A stretch of DNA of 64,000 bases from Corallococcus carmarthensis (GTDB lineage: Bacteria; Myxococcota; Myxococcia; Myxococcales; Myxococcaceae), in contig NZ_RAWE01000017.1 of the NCBI RefSeq assembly GCF_003611695.1, positions 1 through 64,000 of the forward strand, in the 5' to 3' direction. This document shows positions 36,277 through 44,699 of this stretch, piece by piece. The notes beneath the pieces were generated by a model. It had not been told where the DNA came from and ran no database searches. It worked only from the letters and a program-made list of their open reading frames with translations. The translations under genes and the position numbers were made by a program. Positions within the stretch are counted from its first letter, which is position 1, and every line of letters begins with the position of its first letter.

Positions 36277-39200
36277 CCAGTGACGGACCGGACCACGCGC
36301 TCTAAGTCGCTGCGCAGGAAGACGGATCCGGGAATCGCCTTCGCCCGCTTCTTCATGTCCGCGGCCCGGCGCGCCAGCTCCGCGTGGTCATGCGCCACGC
36401 CATCCGTCATCACCGCCACCACGGACACGCTCATGATGGGGAAATGGCGCTTCTCCCCGAAGCGGTCCTCCGCCTCGATGTGGCCGCGCTCCCGGTCCTG
36501 CCGGTCGTAATAGAGCGGGATGATCCGGTCGAACGCTTCAATGGCCCGCTGGCACACGCGGTCCACCGACTCCACGGAGGTGATGAACACGAAGTCGTCC
36601 CCGGCCACGTGGCCCAGGAAGTCCCCCGGGGCGCCTTCCTGCTGGAAGATCTCCCGCATCAGGTCGCCCGTCTGGCGCACCACGCCGTCCGCCTTCGCGA
36701 AGCCGTAGTAGTCGTTGTAGGCCTTGAGGTTGTCCAGGTCCAGGTAGCAGAAGGCGAACGGCTGGCGCGCACCCAGCCGGCGCTGCACCTCGCGCTCGAT
36801 GGCGGTGGAGCCGGGCAGCTGCGTGGTGGGCGACGAGGACAGCTCCTGCTCCTTGCGCCGCAACATGCTCTCCACGCGCGCGCCCAGCTCCAGCGCGTCG
36901 AAGGGCTTGGTGATGTAGTCGTCCCCGCCCAGCTTCAGCGCGCGGACCTTGGAAGACGTCTCCGTGCGCGCGGAGATGAAGATGACGGAGATGTGGCCCG
37001 AGGCGCGCTCGGCCTTGATCTCCTCCAGGAACGCGAACCCGTCTCCGTCCGGCAGCGTGACGTCCAGCAGCACCGCGTCCGGCCTGCGCTCGCGCAGCGA
37101 ACGGCGGCCCTCCTCCACGCTGTGCGCGACGTCGACCTCGAAGCCCAGTCCTTCCAGCACCTCGCGGCAGATGAGGGCGATCTTCACGTCGTCGTCCACG
37201 ACGAGCACGCGCCCGTGCTGCGCCCCACCCCGGCCGCGCGCCAGCGAGTCCACCGTGGCCAGCAGCTTGTCGCCCGCCAGGGGGCGCACGAGGAACGCAT
37301 CCGCGCCGGCCCGGAAGGCGCGCTGGCGCTCGTCGAACGCGGAGGTGAGCAGGAGCGGCGCGCGGCGCGTCTCCGGATCATTCCGGAGGATCTCCGCCAG
37401 CCGCAGACCGTCCACGTCCGGCAGCCGCACCGACACCAGCACCACGTCCGGGTGCAGGTTGCGCGCGGCGGAGAGGCCCTCTTCCGCGGTCGCGGCCAGG
37501 CGCACCCGGTAGCCCCGGGCGCCCAGCAGGGCCTTCATGATGTGGCCCACCTCGGGCTCGCCCTCGATGACGAGCACCTTGCCGCGCGAATCCGAGCGGA
37601 TGGGCTGCGGCGACGGCAGGAGCGTGTCCACGGCCGCCTGGGTCAGCACGTCCTGGGGCGGTTCGGTGGGCAGCACGGCGATGAAGCGCACGCCGTCGTT
37701 GGACGGCTCGGACCAGATGCGGCCGCCGTGGGCCTCCACGATGTTGCGGCAGATGGGCAGGCCCAGGCCGGTGCCGCGCACGGTGCGGTTCGCCTGGGTG
37801 CGGGCCTGCTCGAAGCGGTCGAAGATGCGCTCCAGGCTCTCTTCCGGAATGGGGTCGCCGCTGTTCCAGCAGGAGAGCACCACGTAGCCGGGCAGGCTGG
37901 ACGTGGCGCGCAACTCCACGCGCACCTCACCGCCGTCCGGCGTGAACTTCACCGCGTTGTTGAGCAGGTTGTTGAGCACCTGGTTCACGCGGTTGGGGTC
38001 CACCATGGCGCGCAGCGGGTGCTGCGGAAGCAGGGGCACCACGCGGATGCGCTTCTCCGCGAAGGCGGGCCCGTACTTCTCCACCACGCGCTGGACGAGC
38101 TCCTCCAGGTAGATGCGCTCGAAGCTCATCTTCAGCCGGCCCTGCGCGTACTTCGACAGGTCCAGCAGGTCGTCAACGATGCTGTTGAGCTTCTCCGCGG
38201 AGTCCTTCGCCAGCGACAGGTAGCGGTGCTGCCGTTCGTTGATGTCCCCCGCCATCCGGTTGAGCACCAGGTCCAGCGCGCCGGTAATGGAGGTGAGCGG
38301 CGTGCGCAGCTCGTGGCTCACCATGGAGACGAAGGTGTCCTTGCGCTCCTCCAGCCGCTTCTGGTCGGTGATGTCGCGCAGCACCACGCACACGCCGCGC
38401 AGGGTGCCGCGCGCGTCGTTGACGGGCGTCACGGTGGTCTGCACGGTGCGCTCGAAGAGCTTCACGTCCTCGCGCAGCACCTGGTGGCCGCTGTACTCCA
38501 GGTTGCGCACCAGCTGGAACGGCTGGAAGCCCAGGCGCTCCTCCAGGAGCCGGTTCGAGGGTCCCTGCCCCTCCTCCCCCGCGCGCAGGATGCGGCGGGC
38601 CGCGGGGTTCATCACCACGATGTCGTTCTTCTCGTCGGTGAGCACCACGCCGTCCGCCATGGACGCGACCATGCGCTCCATGCGGTGGCGGGCTTCTTCC
38701 TCCGCGGACCGCAGCGACTGGATGGCGTCCGCCGTCTGGTTGGCGAGCACGTCCAGCAAGAGCCCGTCGTCCTCCGTGAACGCGTCCGCGCGGTGGGAGA
38801 ACAGCGACAGCATGCCCACGGGCCGCCCAGCGGCGGTGAGGTTCACCGTGAGCTGGTTGGGGTAGACGACGGGGGACGCGGAGTCCTTGGTGGTGGTGCC
38901 GGTGACGCGGGTGATGACCCGGTCCTCCGGCAGCGTCAGGCCGCTGCTCTTGCGATACGCGCCGAGCATGGACTCCTTGACGCCCAGCAGCGCCTCCTCG
39001 CCCACGTTGCCCACGCAGCGCAGGCGCAGCGTGGCGCCGCGCTGTCCGTCCGGCGCGATGAGGGCCGCGCCGCAGTCATACGGCAGCACGCGGGCCACGG
39101 CGGTGAGCACGCGGTCGATGATGGCGTCGTAGCTGGCCGGGTCGTTCGCGCTGGCGCGGCTGACCTCGTAGAGGACGAAGAGGGCCTCCACCCGCTGGTG

Positions 39201-39611
39201 CAGCTGGCGGATGAGCTTCTCCTTGTCCTTCTTGAGCTGGGCGAACTCCACCGCGTTCTTCACGGTGATGAGCAGGTCGTTCACGTCCCACGGCTTGGTG
39301 ACGTAGCGGTACACCTGGCCCTGGTTGATGGCCGCGATGATGTCCTGCGGGTCCGTGTACGCGGTCAGCAGCAGCGTGGTGACGTCCATCCCTTCCGCTC
39401 GCGCGGCGTTGACCAGGTCGATGCCGGTCATCTCCGGCATGCGTTGGTCGGTGACGAGGACGTCCACGGACTCGGTACGCAGGATTTCCAGGGCTGCCTT
39501 GCCGTGGGGGGCGGTGAGGACGCGATAGCGTCGCTGGAACATCCGGCTGAGGATGTCCAGGACGTCGGCCTCGTCATCGACGAAGAGCAGCGTGTGGCGG
39601 AGGTCGGACAC
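36273..39611 (-). CDS. Hybrid receiver-GAF-PAS-kinase-receiver-receiver-GGDEF-like protein
   Basis: The 1112-residue product has these domains in order: receiver 1 (phospho-Asp55, VTDQRMPE), GAF (about 145-300), PAS (about 305-420), HisKA with His433 in VSHELRTP, ATPase (N-box LNNLLNNAVKF, GTGLGLP), receiver 2 (about 678-790), receiver 3 (Asp850 in VLLDVTLPD) and a terminal GGDEF-like domain (about 935-1110). In receiver 2 the acceptor position is Ser727 and the acidic pocket reads IEGEPE, so it is probably non-phosphorylatable. The GGDEF signature is AGDDF (1003-1007), so cyclase activity is doubtful. It lies divergent to lexA. Confidence 0.93.
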
Positions 39612-39716
39612 GGCGGCGCCAAGTGTACGCCGAGATCAACGCGCCTCCTCAAGTTGCGAGAAAGACGGGTTGAGGGAGCACGCACGGTATGGGTGGGGGT
39701 ACTGAACAGATTGACT

Positions 39717-39733
39717 CTACACGTATGTTCAGG
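39717..39733 (+). promoter_or_regulatory. LexA box upstream of lexA (autoregulation)
   Basis: CTACACGTATGTTCAGG matches the Myxococcus LexA motif as I remember it (CTRHAMRYBYGTTCAGS) at 16 of 17 positions. The ATG of lexA is 74 bases downstream. A perfect inverted repeat CTGAACA (39702-39708) / TGTTCAG (39726-39732) spans the site, and a -35-like TTGACT (39711-39716) lies between, so a bound repressor would block the promoter. Confidence 0.75.
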
Positions 39734-39806
39734 GAGCATGGAGCACTGAAATTCTGTTGCCCATCACCGCCAGAGCAGGCGGGCGACCGAGCGAAGGAGT
39801 GCGGCC

Positions 39807-40475
39807 ATGGAAGAGCTCACGGAGCGCCAGCGCGAAATCCTCACCTTCATCGTGAAGGAGACGGAGGTCCGAGGCTTCCCCCCCACCATCCGGGAGATTG
39901 GGGAGCACATGGACATCCGGTCGACCAACGGGGTGAACGACCACCTGAAGGCCCTGGAGCGCAAGGGCTACCTGACCCGGGGCGAGCAGCAGAGCCGCTC
40001 GCTGGTGCCCACCAAGCGGGCAAGGCTGCTGCTGGGCCTGGGGATGAAGAGCCGGGAGTCCGGCATGGTGGAGATCCCCCTCTTGGGCAAGGTGGCGGCC
40101 GGGGCGCCGGCGCTGGCCCAGGAGCACATGGAGGACTCGGTCAAGATCGACAGCTTCCTCTTGGGCGGGGTGAACGGCCGTGAGGTGTTCGCGCTGAGGG
40201 TCAAGGGCCAGTCGATGATCGACGACGGCATCCACGACGGGGACTACCTCTTCGTGAAGAAGACGCCGTCGGCGCAGCCGGGTGAAATCGTGGTGGCGCT
40301 CATCGAGGACGAGGCCACGGTGAAGCGCTACTACCCGGAGAACGACCGCATCCGCTTCCAGCCGGCGAACGCGACGATGCAGCCCATCTACGTGAACCGC
40401 TCGGACTTCCGCTCCACGATGATCCTGGGGCAGGTGGTGGGCGTGTACCGGAAGCTGCAGGGCGGCCGGACTTAA
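39807..40475 (+). CDS. lexA: LexA repressor of the SOS response
   Basis: The 222-residue product has an N-terminal winged helix ([15 protein letters not shown]...[13 protein letters not shown]) and a C-terminal S24-type autoprotease. The cleavage site is Ala98-Gly99 in KVAAGAP. Catalytic residues are Ser136 in KGQSM and Lys173 in EATVKRY. The length is slightly above the usual 200 residues. AAGGAG lies seven bases before the ATG at 39807. It represses DNA-damage genes until RecA-stimulated self-cleavage. A LexA-box-like site upstream indicates autoregulation. Confidence 0.97.
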   Translation: MEELTERQREILTFIVKETEVRGFPPTIREIGEHMDIRSTNGVNDHLKALERKGYLTRGEQQSRSLVPTKRARLLLGLGMKSRESGMVEIPLLGKVAAGAPALAQEHMEDSVKIDSFLLGGVNGREVFALRVKGQSMIDDGIHDGDYLFVKKTPSAQPGEIVVALIEDEATVKRYYPENDRIRFQPANATMQPIYVNRSDFRSTMILGQVVGVYRKLQGGRT

Positions 40476-40491
40476 GCGGCCCGCGTCACTT

Positions 40492-40528
40492 CCGCCCTGG
40501 GACCGTGGGCCCGGGCGGGAGGCTTTTC
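40492..40528 (+). terminator. Likely terminator of lexA
   Basis: CCGCCC (40492-40497) pairs with GGGCGG (40513-40518) across a 15-base interior that can pair partly, followed by GAGGCTTTT. It lies in the 50 bases between convergent genes. Confidence 0.45.
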
Positions 40529-40940
40529 AACGGACGGGACAGGCGCCGCAGTCGAGCGCGTGGCCACAGCCGTCCGCCACGACGGTGCCGCAGGACCGGC
40601 CCAGCGAGGCGCAGGTCGCGGGCGTGCAGCAGGTGTTTTCGGCGGTGCAGGTCTGCCCCTGGGGACACACGCCGCAGTCGATGCGGCCGAACGCGGTCTG
40701 CGTGAAGCCACAGGCGACGTGGATGCTGGCGCAGAGGTCCGGCGCGTGGACACCGTTCATGGACCTGCGGCCCCGGACCTTCTCCTTGAGCACTTCCAGC
40801 GAGAGGTAGGAGGAGACCGGTGCGTCGGACGAGGGCGTCCGGATGTTCACGCCAACGCCCTGGGCGCTCAGCGCTCGCGCCTGCGCTCTCTTGAATTCAG
40901 CGCCACGCAGGATCTCGGGGCCGCCACCGTGGTCGGTCAT
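40527..40940 (-). CDS. Cysteine-rich C-terminal tail protein, possibly a gene remnant
   Basis: The frame encodes about 137 residues from the ATG at 40940. The last 80 residues carry about 13 cysteines, ending CASLGRSCGTVVADGCGHALDCGACPVR. This 'CGTV.DGCG..L.CG.C' tail occurs at the C-termini of many myxobacterial secreted proteins. There is no signal peptide and no clear ribosome binding site, and the N-terminal half (VNIRTPSSDAPVSSYLSLEVLK) is unplaced. The piece may be the end of a larger gene that lost its 5' part when the adjacent immunity block arrived or decayed. Confidence 0.4.
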   Translation of the reverse strand: MTDHGGGPEILRGAEFKRAQARALSAQGVGVNIRTPSSDAPVSSYLSLEVLKEKVRGRRSMNGVHAPDLCASIHVACGFTQTAFGRIDCGVCPQGQTCTAENTCCTPATCASLGRSCGTVVADGCGHALDCGACPVR

Positions 40941-40992
40941 CCACAGCCCGACTTCGTGTCTTCCCCCTCGGTTCCTCGTCACGGCCCGACAA

Positions 40993-41580
40993 TCAGACTT
41001 CGGTGAACCGTATTCCCGTGGCGCGGATGCGCTCCAATGCGAGCTTGATGTCCTCGGAGACGATGAGGGCGATGGACCAGCCCCACGTCCGGAACACCTT
41101 CGCATCTCCGACCTGCGTTGGATCGATGCGCATGCCGTCAACGTCGCGATACTGGCCCACGCGATCCGGCCGGCCATCTTGAGGTGTCCAGCGGATCACC
41201 TCGTCGGACGCGGCATCATCAATGCAGCGGATGAGCCGGGTCGCCACGAGGATGGCGTACGGCTCCGCATGGCCCTGGACGGCCACGGGCACGAGCTGGA
41301 TGTCCTGCGCTGCCAGCTCTAAAAGAACGGCTGCGACCCGCGGATGAACCACAGGCGTGCTGAATCCAGCCAGTGAGAAGTCGAGGGGCGTTCCCGGATG
41401 CTCCACGGGAATGCGCAGCGCCTGGCGAGGAGGCGCAGTCCGACCCTCTCTGAACATCCAGGGGTCGTCCACCTCGTTTCCACCCGCATCCAGGGCAATG
41501 CCCAACTCCCATCGGCCTGGGATGGTGACGTCATCAAGAAGCCGGAAGTAGCGCCGTGGCAGTGATGGCTCCGAACTCAC
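40993..41580 (-). CDS. MXAN_0049-type immunity protein, copy 2
   Basis: The 195-residue product is a soluble alpha/beta protein of the immunity MXAN_0049 (DUF1629-like) family, which is found next to polymorphic toxins in myxobacteria. It shares with the upstream copy VDDPW.F..GR, PVVH..VA.V..EL...D.Q..PV..QG, and especially the last 25 residues (IALIVSEDIKLALERIRATG.RF), which are almost identical. It follows copy 1 by 40 bases. It is expected to neutralise a toxin in the cytoplasm; which toxin is not known. The two copies may cover different toxin variants. Confidence 0.78.
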   Translation of the reverse strand: MSSEPSLPRRYFRLLDDVTIPGRWELGIALDAGGNEVDDPWMFREGRTAPPRQALRIPVEHPGTPLDFSLAGFSTPVVHPRVAAVLLELAAQDIQLVPVAVQGHAEPYAILVATRLIRCIDDAASDEVIRWTPQDGRPDRVGQYRDVDGMRIDPTQVGDAKVFRTWGWSIALIVSEDIKLALERIRATGIRFTEV

Positions 41581-41620
41581 TTGTTTCGTATGAGCAGCAT
41601 GATGAGGCCTCGGCGGGAAC

Positions 41621-42187
41621 TCAAACGGGAGTGAAGCGGACTCCCGTGGCGCGGATGCGTTCCAGGGCGAGCTTGATGTCCTCTGAGACGATGAGGGCGA
41701 TTTTCCACCCCTCTGTCCGGAACACCTTCGTGGTGCCGACCTTCTTCACGTCGATGTGGAGATCGTCCACGGCGTAGTACTTTCCCACCTTCTCAGGCAG
41801 TCCATCTTCGGCGGTCCAGAACTGGACGGCAGAAGCCTGCTCATCAATGCAGAGGATGCATTTCGTGGCCACGAGGATGACGTACTGGTCCGGCATGCCC
41901 TGGATGCGGACAGGAATGAACTGGACATCCTCGGGGGCGAGTTCCGCGAAGACGGATGCCACCTTCACGTGGACAACGGGCGCGAGTCCGACTCCCGCGG
42001 TCGAGAAATCCAACGCACGCCCCTGCTGATCAATGGGCACGGTCAATCGGCCCGTTACCGACACCGGACGCCCCGCTCGGAACTGCCAGGGGTCATCGAC
42101 CTCCTGACCCTGCTCATCGACGGGGTCGCCGAGGTACCAAGTGCCAGCCTGGACGTCTTCGGACAACTCGAAGTAGCGAAGTGTCAT
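41621..42187 (-). CDS. MXAN_0049-type immunity protein, copy 1
   Basis: The 188-residue product MTLRYFELSEDVQAGTWYLGDP is a paralogue of the copy downstream, with roughly half of the residues identical and the C-terminal 25 almost the same. It has no signal peptide. It lies 15 bases downstream of the SitA-like toxin gene and is read in the same operon, the normal arrangement for a toxin and its cognate immunity gene. Binding to the C-terminal nuclease domain of that toxin is likely, by analogy with SitA/SitI pairs. Confidence 0.8.
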   Translation of the reverse strand: MTLRYFELSEDVQAGTWYLGDPVDEQGQEVDDPWQFRAGRPVSVTGRLTVPIDQQGRALDFSTAGVGLAPVVHVKVASVFAELAPEDVQFIPVRIQGMPDQYVILVATKCILCIDEQASAVQFWTAEDGLPEKVGKYYAVDDLHIDVKKVGTTKVFRTEGWKIALIVSEDIKLALERIRATGVRFTPV

Positions 42188-42202
42188 TGTGGCTCTCGGA
42201 TT

Positions 42203-43531
42203 TCAGCCGCCTCGGGTGACGAGCAGGTTGAGCTCTGTTCCAGGTTTCTTGACTTCTTTAGCCAGGAGTTCGAGAGCCCGGATCAGTGCCGCACGGCAGT
42301 CTTCGACCTTCCGGCAATTCGCCGTGGCGCTGTTGAGTCGCGCCATCACCAACTCATGGTAGCGCTTCGGATGCGGGCCGCGATGTCCCGGGACCTCGAC
42401 GACATTCTCCAGGTCCTTCAGCTCCATCCCAGCCTTCTTGAAGATGCGCTGGAAGCGTGGCGTCCATGGTCCGCCACGATGAGTGGACACGTTGTTCCGC
42501 AGGGTCGCGAGGTGGTGCTTCTGGCTCTCGCCCCGTGACGACATGGCGACCGCATTGGGCGTCAGGGCGATGGTGAAGCCATCCGCGGTCATCGCCACGG
42601 ACCGCACGCCACCCAGGCCCGCGTAGGCGAAGCCCGCCTGGGCCTCCACCGCGAGCGCCGCCTGCGCGGAGCCCGGCAGCCCCGGTGCCTTCGCCACCAG
42701 CCCCACCGTATTACCCAGCGCCGCGGTGGCCAGCATCACGAAGACCCGCGCGGCGTTCTTCCCCAGCACCTTGCCGTAGCCCTCCCCTGCTTCGCGCAGT
42801 TCGTCGAACGTCAGCGCGCGGTCGGCCTGCCTCACCAACGTCAGCCACCCGTTCAGCAGTCCCCACACCATGTCCACGCCCAGATACGCGATGGCCGTCG
42901 CCGTCATCAGCGCCGCGAGGCCCTTGGACACGGGTTCCGGCAATGACCACAACAGCAGATACACCGTGACCGAGGCCGTGACGGTGGCCAGCACTGCTTG
43001 CGGATTCACCACTCCGCGGAGGGCCTCCGCCGTCTCCTCCCACACCGAGTCCATCGCCATTGCCAGGGCCAGGGCATACCGGCCGTCGCTTCCGAGCAGC
43101 GGCCCCTCCTCCAATAGCGAGAGGCAGTCCCGCCCCTGCTTCTTGCGCTCGCACCAGCGGCCATAGGCGCGCGTCAGCTCCGCCGACGCATCGTCCAGCA
43201 GATAAAGCTCCCGTGCTTCCGCTTCACCCAGAGGACGGATCCGATGCGTGCGCGCTTCGTACCCGAACACGCCGCTGCGCTCCGGCACGCCAAACAACGT
43301 CCGGGCATCCCGCAGCGGATGCGAGAACTGACGAACGTCACGCGCGAGCGCCGTGACGGCCTCCTCGAATTCGTCCGCCTCCAGCTCCGCGTCCTCCAGT
43401 GGAGCTTCGGCCTCCACCCGGGGCGTCACGACGACCGGCTCCGCATGCCCCGTGTCCAGACGCACGACCCGGACGGACGCGCAGCCCGTCAGGAGGAACG
43501 GCAGCAGCAGGCAAAGCCACCCGCGATGCAT
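42203..43531 (-). CDS. SitA-like polymorphic lipoprotein toxin with AHH-type nuclease domain
   Basis: The 442-residue product has a lipoprotein signal with Cys17 (PFLLTGCAS), a 170-residue helical region, then hydrophobic stretches (SVTVYLLLWSLPEPV, ALMTATAIAYLGVDMVWGLL, VFVMLATAALGNTVGLVA). The last 108 residues carry His339-His340, then FKKAGMELKDLENVVEVPGHRGPHPKRYH with His383, His387 and His392. This is the pattern of AHH nucleases of the HNH/His-Me finger class. SitA proteins are lipoproteins moved between kin by TraA outer-membrane exchange and killing cells that lack immunity. It lies eight bases after the TPR lipoprotein gene and 15 bases before an immunity gene. Confidence 0.78.
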   Translation of the reverse strand: MHRGWLCLLLPFLLTGCASVRVVRLDTGHAEPVVVTPRVEAEAPLEDAELEADEFEEAVTALARDVRQFSHPLRDARTLFGVPERSGVFGYEARTHRIRPLGEAEARELYLLDDASAELTRAYGRWCERKKQGRDCLSLLEEGPLLGSDGRYALALAMAMDSVWEETAEALRGVVNPQAVLATVTASVTVYLLLWSLPEPVSKGLAALMTATAIAYLGVDMVWGLLNGWLTLVRQADRALTFDELREAGEGYGKVLGKNAARVFVMLATAALGNTVGLVAKAPGLPGSAQAALAVEAQAGFAYAGLGGVRSVAMTADGFTIALTPNAVAMSSRGESQKHHLATLRNNVSTHRGGPWTPRFQRIFKKAGMELKDLENVVEVPGHRGPHPKRYHELVMARLNSATANCRKVEDCRAALIRALELLAKEVKKPGTELNLLVTRGG

Positions 43532-43539
43532 CCGGGCAT

Positions 43540-44682
43540 CTACGGGCACTTCACCGCGCCACCGTCCGTCGCCGCCGCCGCCACCCGGGCGCATGCGGCC
43601 TGGACCGTGGCCGTGTCCTTCAAGTCACGCGCGAGCCTCGCCGTGGACAGCTGAAGCTCCGTGTTCTTCGCGTGCCCCGGCTCGGAGCCCAGGCTCGTCA
43701 GGATGCGCAGGGCGTCCTGCTTGCGTCCCATCGTCGTGAGCAGCTCCGCCAGCTCCTGCATCTCCCCCACGTCCGCTCCGGACACGGTGTCCAGGGCCTT
43801 CTGCAGCTCCCCTTCCGCCGCCGCGCGGTCGCTCGCCGCCAGGTGCGCCCTCGCGAGCGCCACGTGGACGATGGCGCGGTCCTTCACCTTCAGCGACTCG
43901 CCGTAGGCCTTCAGCGCCTCCTCGCGCTTGCCCAGCTTGAGCTGGATCTCCGCCACCAGCTCCCACAGCGTCGGCTCCTTGGGCGACTTCTTCGCGGCCT
44001 CTTCGTACGCCGCGGCCGCCTCCGGCAACCGGCCCGCGCGCACCTCCGCGTCTCCCAGCGCCGTCAGCACCTCCGGCGTCCGCACCCCCTGCCCCGCCAC
44101 CTTGCGCAGCAGCCCGAGCACCTCGTCCTGCCGCCCCTGCGTCGTCAGCACGTCCACCGCCCGCACCAGCAGGTCCGCCTTCGACGCATCCGGCGCGGCT
44201 TCGGCCGCCTGCGTGAAGTCGCGCACCGCCTCGTCGTGGTCGCCGCGCTCCTCGGCCAGTTCGCCCAGCTGCTCCAGCGCGTTGAAGTCTTTCGGATGCA
44301 GCGCCAGCGCCTTCTGCAGCGACTGCCGGGCTTCGTCCTTCTTGCCCAGCTGCGCCTGGATGAACCCCAGCCGGCTCCAGTTGGTGGAGCGCTTCGGATC
44401 CAGCCGCAGCGCGGCCTCGAACTCCTTCTCGGATTCCTCCAGCCGGCTCATCGACAGGAGCACCTCGCCCCTCGCGGCGGGCAGGCGCGGGTCGCCGGGC
44501 GTCAAGGCCTTCATCTCGTCGAAGGACTTGAGCGCGGCGTCGAACTTGCCCTGGAGGTACTCGGAGTTGCCCCGGAGGTAGAGCCCTTCCGCCTGGTCCT
44601 TCGGATCGAGCTTCGGGGTTTCAGTGCAGGCCCCGGTGGCCAGCAGTGCAAGGAGCGGCAGGGCGCGCAGACGCGAGGACAT
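43540..44682 (-). CDS. TPR-repeat lipoprotein
   Basis: The 380-residue product has a lipoprotein signal (LLALLATGACTETPK, Cys19) followed by tandem TPR units of about 34 residues (for example AEGLYLRGNSEYLQGKFDAALKSFDEMKAL, NWSRLGFIQAQLGKKDEARQSLQKALALHP, NALEQLGELAEERGDHDEAVRDF). Such proteins act as periplasmic or surface scaffolds. The start codon at 44682 gives the signal peptide; longer frames upstream do not. It is 17 bases downstream of the TolB-like/barrel gene and eight bases before the toxin gene, so it is in the same operon. Confidence 0.85.
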   Translation of the reverse strand: MSSRLRALPLLALLATGACTETPKLDPKDQAEGLYLRGNSEYLQGKFDAALKSFDEMKALTPGDPRLPAARGEVLLSMSRLEESEKEFEAALRLDPKRSTNWSRLGFIQAQLGKKDEARQSLQKALALHPKDFNALEQLGELAEERGDHDEAVRDFTQAAEAAPDASKADLLVRAVDVLTTQGRQDEVLGLLRKVAGQGVRTPEVLTALGDAEVRAGRLPEAAAAYEEAAKKSPKEPTLWELVAEIQLKLGKREEALKAYGESLKVKDRAIVHVALARAHLAASDRAAAEGELQKALDTVSGADVGEMQELAELLTTMGRKQDALRILTSLGSEPGHAKNTELQLSTARLARDLKDTATVQAACARVAAAATDGGAVKCP

Positions 44683-44699
44683 GAAAGGCTCCGAAAGAC

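Noticed and set aside
36384-39749. A 1121-residue plus-strand frame opposite the hybrid kinase
   Set aside because: Composition is His/Arg/Val-rich without domains, and the minus strand encodes an evident kinase.
43540-44682. The TPR lipoprotein as a SitB homologue
   Set aside because: SitB proteins are not known to be TPR proteins, and the sequence shows only generic TPR units; kept as a neutral TPR lipoprotein.
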